From Bradyrhizobium sp. 141 (GTDB lineage: Bacteria; Pseudomonadota; Alphaproteobacteria; Rhizobiales; Xanthobacteraceae): DNA of 64,000 nucleotides. The DNA lies in assembly GCF_023074055.1 (NCBI RefSeq), contig NZ_JADPKR010000115.1:62001-126000 (forward strand), in the 5' to 3' direction. Under the pieces are notes generated by a model. That model was not told where the DNA came from. It searched no databases and saw only the letters and a list, made by a program, of their open reading frames with translations. The position numbers and the translations under genes were made by a program. Shown here in pieces: positions 1-9,599 of the stretch (positions are counted from its first letter, which is position 1; each line of letters starts with the position of its first letter).

Positions 1-192
1 AACTCGTCGCTGGCGGTCGCGATCGGCTATCCTGACCTCGTCTCCGTGTTCGCCGGCACGTCGCTGAGCCAGACCGGGCAGGCGATCGAGATCATCGCCA
101 TGACCATGGGCATCTATCTCCTGATCTCGCTCCTCACCAGCGCCGTCATGAGCGTCTATGGTTGGCGCGTCAGCCGGAGTCTGGGCGCATGA
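1..192 (+). CDS. aapQ: Amino-acid ABC transporter permease, C-terminal fragment
   Basis: The first 63 codons are open from the window edge to a TGA at 190-192, so only the C-terminus of a longer gene is visible. The fragment holds a hydrophobic helix (IIAMTMGIYLLISLLTSAVMS) and the basic end [10 protein letters not shown], as in the last transmembrane helix of a family-3 amino-acid permease. Its stop overlaps the start of the next permease (ATG at 189), indicating translational coupling. The order permease, permease, ATPase matches aapQ-aapM-aapP of rhizobial general L-amino-acid transporters; the symbol rests on this context. Confidence 0.8.
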   Translation, partial: NSSLAVAIGYPDLVSVFAGTSLSQTGQAIEIIAMTMGIYLLISLLTSAVMSVYGWRVSRSLGA

Positions 193-1709
193 GCGATATC
201 GCCTCGAACAGCTTCGTCCGCCAGGACCTCCTCACCGAGCGTCCGGCGCCGGTGAAGACCACGGGCTTTGTCGGGCTGATGCGGACGCGCCTGTTCAACT
301 CGCCGACCAACATCCTGCTCACGATCGTTGGTGCCTTGCTGCTGTGGTTCACCATCATTCCCTCCGTCAGGTTCCTGATGGTGGATGCGGTGTGGAGCGG
401 CAAGGACCGCACTGCTTGCCTCACCGAGAACGCCGGCTTTGCGGTCGGCGCCTGCTGGCCCTACATCCAGGCCAAGCTGCCGCAACTGATCTACGGGTTC
501 TATCCCGAGGCCGAGCGCTGGCGTGTCAATCTCACATTCGTCCTAGCCGTGGTCCTGCTGGTGCCGATGCTCGTTCCCCGGCTGCCGGCGAAGGGGCTGA
601 ATGCCAGCCTGTTCTTCCTCGCCTTTCCGGTGGTCGCCTTCTTCCTGCTGCACGGCGGCGGCATCAAGGGCTTTGGCCTGAGCTGGACGGCTGACCTGCT
701 GCAGCTGTTCGACGACAGCATCGTCAATGCCGGACAGGCTCTACTCACTCTCAGCAAGACCTCGACCGTCGCCCCGCTCTTCTGGATTGTCGGCAATTTC
801 ATCGTGCTGGTCGGCACGGCGATCTATTGGCTGATCTTTCCGCTGACCTGGCTGCGTGACCAACTCCTGGGAACGGGCCAATCGGTCTGGACCGATTTCG
901 CCATCACGGCTGCGATCGTCTCCCTGATCGCCTTCGTTCTCGGCGGCGGCGTTCGCACCGGCGGGCGGGCTCTGGCGTCGAGCGTCGCCACCTTCATTGC
1001 CATCGCCATCGTCATCAAGCTGATGGGGCTCGATCACGGCGGATTGCCCGTTGTGACAACAAATCTGTGGGGCGGCCTTCTGGTGACGCTGGTGGTCTCC
1101 GTCACCGGCATCGTCACCTCTCTGCCGATCGGCATCGCGCTGGCGCTCGGGCGCCGCTCCACAATTCCGCTGATCCGGATATTCTCGATCGCCTTCATCG
1201 AGTTCTGGCGCGGCGTCCCGCTGATCACCGTGCTGTTCTTCGCCACCTACATGCTGCCGCTGTTCCTGCCCGGCAATTTCACCGTCGACGGTCTCGTTCG
1301 TGCGCTGATCGGCATTGCGCTGTTCACGGGCGCCTACCAGGCCGAGAACGTCCGCGGCGGGCTCGCCGCGATCCCGCGCGGGCAGGGCGAGGCGGCCGCA
1401 GCCTTGGGCCTGTCCTGGTGGAAGACGACCTCGCTGATCGTGCTGCCGCAGGCGCTGCGTCACGTCATTCCGAACCTCGTCAACAGCTTCATCTCGCTGT
1501 TCAAGGACACCTCGCTGGTCTCGATCGTGGCCCTGTTCGATCTGTTAGGCTCGCTGCGGGCGTCGTTCTCGGATCCGAAATGGTCGACGCCTTCGACCGC
1601 GTTCACGGGCTTCGCCTTCGCCGGGATCATCTACTTCATCTTCTGCTTTGGAATGTCGCGCTATTCGCTGTTCGTCGAGCATCGTCTCAATGCCCACCGC
1701 CGCAACTGA
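189..1709 (+). CDS. aapM: General L-amino-acid ABC transporter permease (AapM type)
   Basis: Inner-membrane permease of 506 aa. The ATG at 189 was chosen over one at 162 because it gives the ATGA overlap with the preceding gene and the N-terminus [13 protein letters not shown]. An N-terminal helix near residue 40 and a long extended region with further helices, typical of the large Aap permeases, precede the BPD_transp_1 domain from about residue 290. The EAA-type loop that contacts the ATPase ([21 protein letters not shown]) lies near residue 400. The domain ends in [11 protein letters not shown], usual for AapM. It should form the membrane channel with AapQ and import a broad range of amino acids delivered by a periplasmic binding protein encoded upstream of the window. 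Confidence 0.88.
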   Translation: MSDIASNSFVRQDLLTERPAPVKTTGFVGLMRTRLFNSPTNILLTIVGALLLWFTIIPSVRFLMVDAVWSGKDRTACLTENAGFAVGACWPYIQAKLPQLIYGFYPEAERWRVNLTFVLAVVLLVPMLVPRLPAKGLNASLFFLAFPVVAFFLLHGGGIKGFGLSWTADLLQLFDDSIVNAGQALLTLSKTSTVAPLFWIVGNFIVLVGTAIYWLIFPLTWLRDQLLGTGQSVWTDFAITAAIVSLIAFVLGGGVRTGGRALASSVATFIAIAIVIKLMGLDHGGLPVVTTNLWGGLLVTLVVSVTGIVTSLPIGIALALGRRSTIPLIRIFSIAFIEFWRGVPLITVLFFATYMLPLFLPGNFTVDGLVRALIGIALFTGAYQAENVRGGLAAIPRGQGEAAAALGLSWWKTTSLIVLPQALRHVIPNLVNSFISLFKDTSLVSIVALFDLLGSLRASFSDPKWSTPSTAFTGFAFAGIIYFIFCFGMSRYSLFVEHRLNAHRRN

Positions 1710-1720
1710 TCGAGCTCATC

Positions 1721-2458
1721 ATGGCTGACCCCATCGTCAAGATTTCCGGCCTCAACAAATGGTACGGCGACTTTCACGTGCTGCGCGACATCGACCTTGC
1801 GGTCGAGAAGGGCGAGCGCATCGTGATCTGCGGGCCCTCGGGCTCCGGCAAGTCGACCTTGATCCGCTGCATCAACGCGCTCGAGGAATTCCAGGAGGGC
1901 GAGATCGTCGTCGACGGCATCGAGCTCGGGCCCAACCTCAAGCATATCGACGCGGTGCGCCGCGAAGTCGGCATGGTGTTCCAGAGCTTCAATCTGTTCC
2001 CGCACCTGACCGTGCTGGACAATTGCACGCTGGCGCCGATCTGGGTGCGCAACATCCCGAAGAAGGACGCCGAGGAGGCCGCGATGAAGTTCCTGGAGCG
2101 GGTCAAGATCCCGCATCAGGCCAACAAGTTTCCGGGGCAGATGTCCGGCGGCCAGCAGCAGCGCGTCGCGATCGCGCGGGCCCTGACGATGAACCCGAAG
2201 GTCATGCTGTTCGACGAGCCCACCTCTGCGCTCGACCCCGAGATGGTCAAGGAGGTGCTGGACACCATGGTGGACCTTGCCGAGGAGGGCATGACCATGC
2301 TGGTCGTCACCCACGAAATGGGCTTTGCCCGCGAGGTCGCCAACCGCGTGGTGTTCATGGACGCCGGCCAGATCATCGAGGCCAACACCCCGAACGAGTT
2401 CTTTGCGGCGCCTCAGCACGCCCGCACAAAGCTGTTCCTGAGCCAGATCCTGCGGTGA
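1721..2458 (+). CDS. aapP: General L-amino-acid ABC transporter ATP-binding protein (AapP type)
   Basis: A 245-aa cytoplasmic ATPase with the start at ATG 1721, 11 bases after aapM. The ABC motifs are intact: Walker [10 protein letters not shown] (about residues 41-49), Q-loop [13 protein letters not shown], signature MSGGQQQR, Walker [15 protein letters not shown] and H-loop VVTHEMGF. Length and motifs match the polar amino-acid (GlnQ/HisP) ATPase subfamily. It is the last gene of the aap operon; the next gene begins about 100 bases on with its own leader. Family assignment is secure; the exact substrate spectrum is inferred from the permease type. Confidence 0.92.
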   Translation: MADPIVKISGLNKWYGDFHVLRDIDLAVEKGERIVICGPSGSGKSTLIRCINALEEFQEGEIVVDGIELGPNLKHIDAVRREVGMVFQSFNLFPHLTVLDNCTLAPIWVRNIPKKDAEEAAMKFLERVKIPHQANKFPGQMSGGQQQRVAIARALTMNPKVMLFDEPTSALDPEMVKEVLDTMVDLAEEGMTMLVVTHEMGFAREVANRVVFMDAGQIIEANTPNEFFAAPQHARTKLFLSQILR

Positions 2459-2558
2459 CCACCTGCAATCCGGTGGTCTCGCTGGTCTAACCGACCCGCC
2501 AGCTTGGCACCATCCGAATCAGCTTTGCATCTTTTCGGCCATCCTCCGGAGAGAGACC

Positions 2559-4847
2559 TTGCAAAGCAGTGTCGGCGCGCGCGCATACCAGAATGCGCGA
2601 TTGGCAAAGAAGTTGAGGAAGCAGGCGGACGCCGTCTTGTCCTTCGCGGTCGAGGCACTTGGGCAGGGCAGATTTGCGGAAGCCGAGACGCTCTGCCGCG
2701 AGATACTGAAAGAGGTTCCGGATCATTTCCACGCCACGCACCTGCTCGGGCTGCGCGCGTATGAGGGCGGGCGGCTCGAGGAAGCGCAACAACTGTTCGA
2801 GCGCGCGATTGCGCTTGATCCGCGCTCGCCCGATGCCCATGGCAATCTCGGGGCCGTGTATTTCGATCTCCAGAAATTTCAGGACGCCCGCGCGTGCCAG
2901 GAGAAGGCCATTGCGCTGAAGCCGAGTTGTCCGATCACCCTGACCAATCTCGGCAATACGCTGCTGAACATTGGCCTCGGCGAGCAGGCGATCGGACTGC
3001 ACGAACGCGCCATACGGCTTCGGCCGGACTATGCCGATGCGTTCTGCAATCGTGGCATGGCGGAGCTGATGATCGGCCAGTGCGAGCGCGCCAAGGAGAG
3101 TTTCGATCGAGCCCTCTTGTTTCAGCCGCGGCATGCGGAAGCGCTCGCCGGCAAGGGCATGGTATGCATCGAGCTCCGGCACTACGCAGAGGCGGAAGCC
3201 GCCCTCGCAGCAGGCCTCGCGATCAAGCCGGGTTCACCGAGGATCCTGGCGCAGCGCGGACGGCTGAACTTCGATCTGTACCGGCTGGAGCAGGCGGCAG
3301 CGGACTTCGATGCGGCGCTGGTGCAATCGCCGCGGCTCGAGCTTGCGCTGCGTGGGAAGGCGCAAGTCAATCTTCTGGTGGGGAACACGACGCAAGCGAT
3401 CGCCGCCGTCAAGACCCTGCTCGAGGACAATCCGCGGTCCGATTACGCAATCGTGCTTCTCGGCGCCTGCTATGCGAACCAGGGAGACGTCGCGACGGCG
3501 CTCGAGCATCTCGACGCGGCGCTCGAGATCTCGCCGGATTATGCGGATGCCATCGCACGCAAGATCTTCATCCTGGATTATCTGCCCGAGGCCGATTTCG
3601 CGGTCCAGCAGGCGGCACGAAAATCCTGGTGGGATGCGATCGGCGCCAGATTGCCGCAAAGGAAGCTCGCGCCCCGGCAGTTCGATCCGGACAGGCGGAT
3701 CGTGGTCGGATATGTCGCGTCGGAATTCAGGAACCACTCGGCAGCGTTCGCCTTGTTGCCGGTGCTGCGCCATCATGATCGCGCCCGGTTCGAGATCGTC
3801 TGCTATTCCTGCTGGCCGTTGCAGGATGAGATCACCGAGAGATTCAAGCCTCTCGCGGACGTCTGGGTCGGCGCCGCGGAGCTTTCGGACGACGAGCTGG
3901 CCGATCGTATCCAGGCCGACAAGATCGATATTCTGATCGACGTGTCGGGGCACACGACCGGCAACAGGCTCCCTGTCTTCGCCCGGAAGCCGGCCCCAGT
4001 CCAGGTCACGGGCTTCGGACATGCCACGGGGACGGGCCTTCAGACCATGGACTACGTGCTCGCGGATCCGATCTTCATTCCGGAATCTGCCCGCCATCTG
4101 CTGGCCGAGAAGGTTCACGATCTGCCGTGCCTGATCACGATCGATCCGATCCTGGATGTGCCGCCTTCGGAGCTTCCCATGCTCCGGAACGGCCATGTGA
4201 CCTTCGGCGTCTTCAACCGCATCTACAAGATCTCGGATGAGGCAATCCGGGTGTGGTCGAAAGTGATGCGCGAGGTGGCGGGATCGAAGATCATCATCAA
4301 GCACGGGCTACTCGACGATCCCTTGCTGCGCGACGGCCTGGTCGCGCGGTTCGTGGCCCAGGGCATTGCCGAAGAGAATATCACCTGTCTCGGCTCGACC
4401 TCGCGCCACGAACATCTGCTGGCCTTTGCGAAAGTCGACATCTCTCTCGACACGTTCCCGCAAAATGGCGGCATCAGCACCTGGGAATCCCTCTATGCGG
4501 GCGTTCCGGTCGTCGCCAAGCTCGGCAAGGGCGCCTCGTCGCGCGCTGGCGGATCCATCGTGGCGGCCGTCGGCCTCGACGACTGGGTCGCCGAGAATGA
4601 CGATGGCTATACCTCGATCGCATGCAAATATGCGGCGCAACCCGCTCACCTGGCGAAGTTGCGGGCGGATCTGCCGGCACGGATCGCAGCCTCTCCCGCC
4701 GGCAACGTCGAACGTTACACCCGTGAGGTCGAAGCGGCCTATCGCCGGTTCTGGCACGATCATTGTGCCGCCGCGTCGGAACGCGGCGAGGTGGTGGAGG
4801 CGGGGCAGGCGCCCCGGGAAATCCCGGGGGCGATGGCGGTCCGGTGA
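2559..4847 (+). CDS. TPR protein with SPINDLY/O-GlcNAc-transferase-like domain, copy 1
   Basis: A 762-aa protein starting at TTG 2559, seven bases or fewer after GGAGAGA; the same start and leader recur in the two following copies. About ten tetratricopeptide repeats fill residues 30-370 (for example DAHGNLGAVYFDLQKFQDA). The C-terminal half resembles the GT41 catalytic region: IVVGYVASEFRNHSA carries the His that aligns with the catalytic His of OGT, SKIIIKHGLL a donor-site Lys, and DTFPQNGGISTWESLY the late donor-binding segment. GT41 enzymes attach GlcNAc, fucose or other sugars to Ser/Thr or lipids; the acceptor here is unknown. The end IPGAMAVR is extended relative to copies 2 and 3. Confidence 0.85.
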   Translation: MQSSVGARAYQNARLAKKLRKQADAVLSFAVEALGQGRFAEAETLCREILKEVPDHFHATHLLGLRAYEGGRLEEAQQLFERAIALDPRSPDAHGNLGAVYFDLQKFQDARACQEKAIALKPSCPITLTNLGNTLLNIGLGEQAIGLHERAIRLRPDYADAFCNRGMAELMIGQCERAKESFDRALLFQPRHAEALAGKGMVCIELRHYAEAEAALAAGLAIKPGSPRILAQRGRLNFDLYRLEQAAADFDAALVQSPRLELALRGKAQVNLLVGNTTQAIAAVKTLLEDNPRSDYAIVLLGACYANQGDVATALEHLDAALEISPDYADAIARKIFILDYLPEADFAVQQAARKSWWDAIGARLPQRKLAPRQFDPDRRIVVGYVASEFRNHSAAFALLPVLRHHDRARFEIVCYSCWPLQDEITERFKPLADVWVGAAELSDDELADRIQADKIDILIDVSGHTTGNRLPVFARKPAPVQVTGFGHATGTGLQTMDYVLADPIFIPESARHLLAEKVHDLPCLITIDPILDVPPSELPMLRNGHVTFGVFNRIYKISDEAIRVWSKVMREVAGSKIIIKHGLLDDPLLRDGLVARFVAQGIAEENITCLGSTSRHEHLLAFAKVDISLDTFPQNGGISTWESLYAGVPVVAKLGKGASSRAGGSIVAAVGLDDWVAENDDGYTSIACKYAAQPAHLAKLRADLPARIAASPAGNVERYTREVEAAYRRFWHDHCAAASERGEVVEAGQAPREIPGAMAVR

Positions 4848-4863
4848 CCGGCCGGCCAGGGCT

Positions 4864-4880
4864 GCGAATCAGTTAGACTC
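4864..4880 (+). repeat. Conserved leader element before copy 2
   Basis: The 17-mer GCGAATCAGTTAGACTC lies 29 bases before the TTG start of TPR copy 2. The identical 17-mer precedes copy 3 at 7254-7270, and a diverged form (CGAATCAGCTTTGCAT from 2515) precedes copy 1. After it, all three leaders carry GGCCAT or GGCATC and a CGGAGAGA ribosome binding site. This shows that duplication included the leader; a promoter role is only inferred. Confidence 0.7.
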
Positions 4881-4908
4881 TGCGTAGGGCATCCTCCGGA
4901 GAGACACC

Positions 4909-7152
4909 TTGCAGAGCAGCGGCGGCGGCGCGCGCGCATTCCAGAACGCGCGATTGCAGAAGAAGTTGATGAAGCAGGCCGACGCCGTCATCGCCGCTGC
5001 GGCGAACGCCTATGGCCAGGGTCGATATGCCGAGACCGAGGCGCTGTGCCGTGAAATCCTGAAAGCCCTTCCGGATCATGTCGACGCCATGCACCTGCTC
5101 GGCATGTGCGCCCATGACGGCCGGCGCCTTGAGGAGGCGCAGCAGCTGCTCGAGCGCGTGATTGCGCTCGATCCGCGCCTGCACGATGCCCATAACAACC
5201 TCGCGACCGTGCATTTCGACCTCGGCAATTACCAGGAAGCGCGGCGGTGCCAGGAGAGGGCGATCGCGCTGAAGCCGAACTTCGCGGTCGCACTGACCAA
5301 CCTCGGCAACACGCTGATGCACCTGGGGCTGTACGGGCAGGCGATCGAGCTGCACGAGCGCGCCATCAAGTTGAAGCCGGACTACGCCGATGCGTTCTGC
5401 AATCGCGGCATGATCGAGATATTGCTTGGACAGGTCGAGCGCGCCAAGGAAAGTTTCGATCGCGCCCTGCTGTTCCAGCCGCGCCACGCGGAGGCCATCG
5501 TCGGCAGCGGCATGGTCAGCCTGGAGCTCCGGCACCACGAAGAAGCCGCAGCCAAGTTTGCCATGGCGCTGGCGATCAAGCCCGGCGCGCCCAGGATCCT
5601 GGCCCAGCGGGGACGGCTCAGTTACGAGCTGCAGCGCCTGGAACCGGCGCTTGCGGATTTCGAAGCGGCGCTTGCGGTTTCGCCCAAGCTCGAACTCGCC
5701 CTGCGAGGGAAGGCACAGGTCTGCCTCGTCATGGGAAAGACCGCGCCGGCGATTGCGGCCGCCACCGCCTTGATCGAACAAAATCCGCGCTCGGAAATCG
5801 GATTGGCGCTGATGGGCTTCGCTTTTTCAACCCAGGGAGAGATGGACACCGCGATCGAATATCTCGATCGCGCGCTGGCGGTCCGGCCGGACTACGGGGA
5901 TGCGATCAGGGGAAAGATCTTCTTGCAGGATTACCGCCCCGAGGCCGATTTCGCGGTTCAGCAGGCGGTACGAAAATCCTGGTGGGATGCGATCGGCTCC
6001 AAGCTGCCGCAACGAACGTTGCCGAAGCGGCCGCTCGATCCGGAAAAGCGGATTGTGGTCGGCTATGTCGCGGCCGAATTCCGGCAGCACTCGGCGGGAC
6101 TCACACTCCTGCCGGTACTGCGCCATCATGATCACGCCAAGTTTGAAATCATCTGCTACTATTCCTGGCCCGGAGCGGACGAGTACACCGCCAAGTTCAA
6201 GGAACTGGCGGATGTCTGGGTTGATGCCTGGGGGCTTTCGGACGACGAACTCGCCGATCGCATCCAGGCCGACAATGTCGACATCCTGATCGACGTTTCG
6301 GGCCATACGACCGGCAACCGACTGCAGTGTTTCGCGCGGAAGCCGGCTCCGATCCAGGCCACCGGCTTCGGACACGCGACGGGCACGGGCATGCCGACCA
6401 TGGACTATGTGCTCGCCGACCCCATTTTCATTCCACCGTCGGTCCGGCATTTGTTTCCCGAAAAGATCCACGATCTGCCATGCCTGATTACGATGGAGCC
6501 CGTCACCAATCTGCAGCCTTCCGAGCTGCCGATGCTCCGCAACGGCTACGTCACCTTCGGCGTGTTCAACCGCATCTACAAGCTCTCGGACGATGCGATC
6601 CGTGTGTGGTCGCGCATCATGCGGGAGGTGCCGGGATCGAAGATCATTCTCAAGCACGGATTGCTCGATGATCAGCTGCTGCGCGATAGCCTGGTCGCAC
6701 GCTTCATCGCGCAGGGCATTGCGGAGGAGGACATCACGTGCCTCGGCACCACCTCGCGCGACGACCACCTGATGGCCTTTGACAAGATCGATATTTCCCT
6801 CGACACGTTCCCGCAAAATGGCGGCATCAGCACCTGGGAATCCCTCTACAAGGGCGTTCCCGTCGTCGCCAAGCTCGGCATCGGAGCCTCCTCGCGTGCC
6901 GGCGCCTCCATCGTGGCCGCCGTCGGCCTCGGCGACTGGGTCGCCGAGGATGACGATGGCTATGTCGAGATCGCCCGCAAGTTTGCCTCGCAGCCAGAGC
7001 ATCTGACGAAGTTGCGCGCGGGTTTGCCGGCTCAGATCGCATCCTCGCCCGCCGGCAATGTCGAGATCTACACGCGCGAGCTCGAAGCGGGCTACCGCCA
7101 GTTCTGGCGCGACTATTGTGCTGCCACCGCGGAACCCGGCGAGGTCGCGTAG
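4909..7152 (+). CDS. TPR protein with SPINDLY/O-GlcNAc-transferase-like domain, copy 2
   Basis: A 747-aa paralogue of the preceding gene, 61 bases downstream. It starts at TTG 4909 after CCGGAGAGACACC. The N-terminus LQSSGGGARAFQNARLQKK is nearly that of copies 1 and 3 with one extra Gly. TPRs run from about residue 35 to 365. The GT41-like half keeps the key His (AEFRQHSAGL), the Lys segment (SKIILKHGLL) and DTFPQNGGISTWESLY. It diverges from copies 1 and 3 in some substrate-facing stretches (MEPVTNLQPSELP instead of IDPILDVPPSELP), so the copies may differ in acceptor or donor. Copies 1 and 3 look more alike to each other in this half. Confidence 0.85.
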   Translation: MQSSGGGARAFQNARLQKKLMKQADAVIAAAANAYGQGRYAETEALCREILKALPDHVDAMHLLGMCAHDGRRLEEAQQLLERVIALDPRLHDAHNNLATVHFDLGNYQEARRCQERAIALKPNFAVALTNLGNTLMHLGLYGQAIELHERAIKLKPDYADAFCNRGMIEILLGQVERAKESFDRALLFQPRHAEAIVGSGMVSLELRHHEEAAAKFAMALAIKPGAPRILAQRGRLSYELQRLEPALADFEAALAVSPKLELALRGKAQVCLVMGKTAPAIAAATALIEQNPRSEIGLALMGFAFSTQGEMDTAIEYLDRALAVRPDYGDAIRGKIFLQDYRPEADFAVQQAVRKSWWDAIGSKLPQRTLPKRPLDPEKRIVVGYVAAEFRQHSAGLTLLPVLRHHDHAKFEIICYYSWPGADEYTAKFKELADVWVDAWGLSDDELADRIQADNVDILIDVSGHTTGNRLQCFARKPAPIQATGFGHATGTGMPTMDYVLADPIFIPPSVRHLFPEKIHDLPCLITMEPVTNLQPSELPMLRNGYVTFGVFNRIYKLSDDAIRVWSRIMREVPGSKIILKHGLLDDQLLRDSLVARFIAQGIAEEDITCLGTTSRDDHLMAFDKIDISLDTFPQNGGISTWESLYKGVPVVAKLGIGASSRAGASIVAAVGLGDWVAEDDDGYVEIARKFASQPEHLTKLRAGLPAQIASSPAGNVEIYTRELEAGYRQFWRDYCAATAEPGEVA

Positions 7153-7253
7153 GCGGGGCAGGCGCACCAAGCGATGGCTCGGCCATATCCTGCGGTGATC
7201 CCCGGAATATCCCGGGGGGACCTTCCGGTCCTGCCGAACGGCCGGCTTGGCGC

Positions 7254-7270
7254 GCGAATCAGTTAGACTC
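7254..7270 (+). repeat. Conserved leader element before copy 3
   Basis: Second exact copy of the 17-mer found at 4864-4880, here 27 bases before the TTG start at 7298. It marks the upstream edge of the duplicated unit. The bases between it and the ribosome binding site differ from copy 2, so the 17-mer itself is preferentially conserved. Confidence 0.7.
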
Positions 7271-7297
7271 TCCACGGGCCATTTTCGGAGAGACACC

Positions 7298-9538
7298 TTG
7301 CAGAGCAGCGCCGGCGCGCGCGCATTCCAGAATGCGCGATTGCAGAAGAAAATGAAGAAGCAGGCGGACGCCATCATCTCCGCCGCGGCGAGCGCCTATG
7401 GCCAGGGCAGATATGCGGAGAGCGAGGCGCTCTGCCGCCAGATCGTGCAAGCCGTTCCGGATCATTTCGACGCCACGCACCTGCTCGGCCTGAGCGTGCA
7501 ACAGGGCGCGCGCCTGGAGGAGGCGCAACAACTGCTCGAGCGCGCGATCGCGATCGATCCGCGTTCGCACGAGGCCTACAACAATCTTGCCGCCGTGCAC
7601 TTCGCGCTTCAGAAATTTGAGGCCGCCCGCGCGTGTCAGGAGAAGGCGATCGCGCTGAAGCCGAACTTTCCGCCGGCCCTGACCGGCCTCGGCAATACCT
7701 TGCTCCAGATGAACCTGCCCGAGCAGGCTATCGAGCTGTACGATCGCGCGATCAAGCTGAAGCCCGACTATGCCGATGCGCTCTGCAATCGTGGCCTGGC
7801 CGAGCTGGCGCTGGGCCAGTTCGACCGGGCCAGGCAGAATTTCGAGCGCGCTCTGTTATTTCAGCCGCGTCACGCCGAAGCGCTCGTCGGCAAAGGCGTG
7901 GTCAGCATCGAGCTCAAGCATTACGATGAGGCGGAAGCCGCGCTCGCAGCGGCGCTCGCGCTCAGGCCCGGTTCGGCGAAGGTCCTCGCGCACCGCGGCC
8001 GGCTCAATTTTGCGCTGTCGCGGCCGGAACGAGCGGCCGCGGATTTTGACGCAGCACTTGCGCTTTCGCCCAAGCTCGAAGTGGCCTTGCGGGGGAAGGC
8101 GGAAGTCTCGCTGAGCATGGGCAATACCGCGCAGGCGATCCTGGCCTGCACGGCGTTGCTCGAAGAAAATCCCCGCTCGGCGATCGCGCTCGCGCTGCTG
8201 AGTTCCTGTTTTGCAAACCAGGGAGAGATCGCAGCCGCTATCGAACATCTCGACGCCGCCTTGGCGATCGCGCCGGACGAGCCGGACCTGATCGCGCGGA
8301 AAATCTACTTTCTGGACTTTCTCTCCGACGCGGACTTCGCGGTCCAGCAGGCGGCGCGCAAGTCCTGGTGGGATGCGATCGGCGCCAGATTGCCGCAAAG
8401 GAAGCTCGAGCCCCGGCAGTTCGATCCCGACAGGCGGATCGTGGTCGGTTACGTATCCGCAGAGTTCTGGTACCACTCGGCGGCGTTCGGTCTGTTACCG
8501 GTGCTGCGCCATCATGATCGGGCCAAATTCGAGATCGTCTGCTATTCGTGCTCGCCGACGCGAGACGAGATGACCGCCAAGTTCAAGTCGTTGGCGGACG
8601 TCTGGGTCGACGCCTCGCAACTTTCGGACGACGAGCTGGCCGATCGTATCCAGGCCGACAAGGTCGATATCCTGATCGACGTGTCCGGGCATACCACCGG
8701 CAACAGGCTCCCCGTATTCGCCCGCAAGCCGGCTCCGATCCAGGTCACGGGTTTTGGACACGCCACGGGGACCGGCCTGGAGACCATGGATTACGTGCTC
8801 GCGGATCCGATCTTCATTCCGGAATCGGCCCGCCATCTGCTGGCCGAAAAAGTTCATGATCTGCCGTGCCTGATCACGATCGATCCCATCCTGGATATGC
8901 CCGCTTCGGAGCTTCCCATGCTCCGCAACGGCCATGTGACCTTCGGCGTCTTCAATCGCATCTCCAAAATCTCGGATGAGGCCATCCGGGTGTGGGCGAA
9001 GGTGATGCGCGAGGTGACCGGATCGAAAATCATCATCAAGCATACCCTGCTTGATGATCCGCTGGTGCGGGACGGCCTTCTCGCACGTTTCGTGGCGCAG
9101 GGCGTCGCCGAGGAGAACATCACCTGCCTCGGCTCGACCCCGCGCGCTGAGCATCTGCGGGCCTTTGCGAACGTCGATATTTCGCTCGATACTTTCCCGC
9201 AAAACGGCGGCGTCAGCACCTGGGAATCCCTCTATGGAGGCGTTCCGGTCGTCGCCAAGCTCGGCCACGGCGCCTCGTCGCGCGCCGGCGGCTCCATCGT
9301 GGCTGCCGTCGGTCTCAATGACTGGGTCGCCGAGGATGACGATGGCTATGCCGCGATCGCGTGCAAATACGCGGTGCAGCCCGAGCATCTGGCAAAGTTG
9401 CGTGCAGAGCTGCCGGCCCGGATCGCAGCCTCGCCCGCCGGCAATGTCGAGATCTACACGCGCAGGGTCGAGGAGGGTTATCGCCGGTTCTGGCGCGACC
9501 ATTGTGCCGCAGCCCCGGAACGCGGCGAGGGCGCGTAA
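7298..9538 (+). CDS. TPR protein with SPINDLY/O-GlcNAc-transferase-like domain, copy 3
   Basis: The third tandem paralogue, 746 aa. The reading frame is open further upstream to an ATG-like start at 7247, but that stretch is the conserved leader. The homologous TTG at 7298, placed after CGGAGAGACACC, gives LQSSAGARAFQNARLQKK as in the other copies. About ten TPRs precede the GT41-like domain, which keeps AEFWYHSAAF (catalytic His position), SKIIIKHTLL and DTFPQNGGVSTWESLY. It ends 61 bases before the convergent cysK-like gene, with a stem-loop between them. Confidence 0.85.
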   Translation: MQSSAGARAFQNARLQKKMKKQADAIISAAASAYGQGRYAESEALCRQIVQAVPDHFDATHLLGLSVQQGARLEEAQQLLERAIAIDPRSHEAYNNLAAVHFALQKFEAARACQEKAIALKPNFPPALTGLGNTLLQMNLPEQAIELYDRAIKLKPDYADALCNRGLAELALGQFDRARQNFERALLFQPRHAEALVGKGVVSIELKHYDEAEAALAAALALRPGSAKVLAHRGRLNFALSRPERAAADFDAALALSPKLEVALRGKAEVSLSMGNTAQAILACTALLEENPRSAIALALLSSCFANQGEIAAAIEHLDAALAIAPDEPDLIARKIYFLDFLSDADFAVQQAARKSWWDAIGARLPQRKLEPRQFDPDRRIVVGYVSAEFWYHSAAFGLLPVLRHHDRAKFEIVCYSCSPTRDEMTAKFKSLADVWVDASQLSDDELADRIQADKVDILIDVSGHTTGNRLPVFARKPAPIQVTGFGHATGTGLETMDYVLADPIFIPESARHLLAEKVHDLPCLITIDPILDMPASELPMLRNGHVTFGVFNRISKISDEAIRVWAKVMREVTGSKIIIKHTLLDDPLVRDGLLARFVAQGVAEENITCLGSTPRAEHLRAFANVDISLDTFPQNGGVSTWESLYGGVPVVAKLGHGASSRAGGSIVAAVGLNDWVAEDDDGYAAIACKYAVQPEHLAKLRAELPARIAASPAGNVEIYTRRVEEGYRRFWRDHCAAAPERGEGA

Positions 9539-9570
9539 ACCGGCCTGACCGCGCGGACCCTGTGGACGCG

Positions 9571-9589
9571 CCTCCTCGACCTGAGGAGG
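9571..9589. terminator. Stem-loop between convergent genes
   Basis: CCTCCTC at 9571-9577 pairs perfectly with GAGGAGG at 9583-9589 around a five-base loop. It sits between the third TPR gene and the convergent cysK-like gene, where a shared terminator would be expected. No T-run follows on either strand, so intrinsic termination is uncertain. Confidence 0.4.
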
Positions 9590-9599
9590 CCTGTGACGA

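Noticed and set aside
2413-4763. Long minus-strand open frames opposite the TPR genes
   Set aside because: High-GC third-position bias opens antisense frames throughout; they are Arg/Gly/Asp-rich with no domains.
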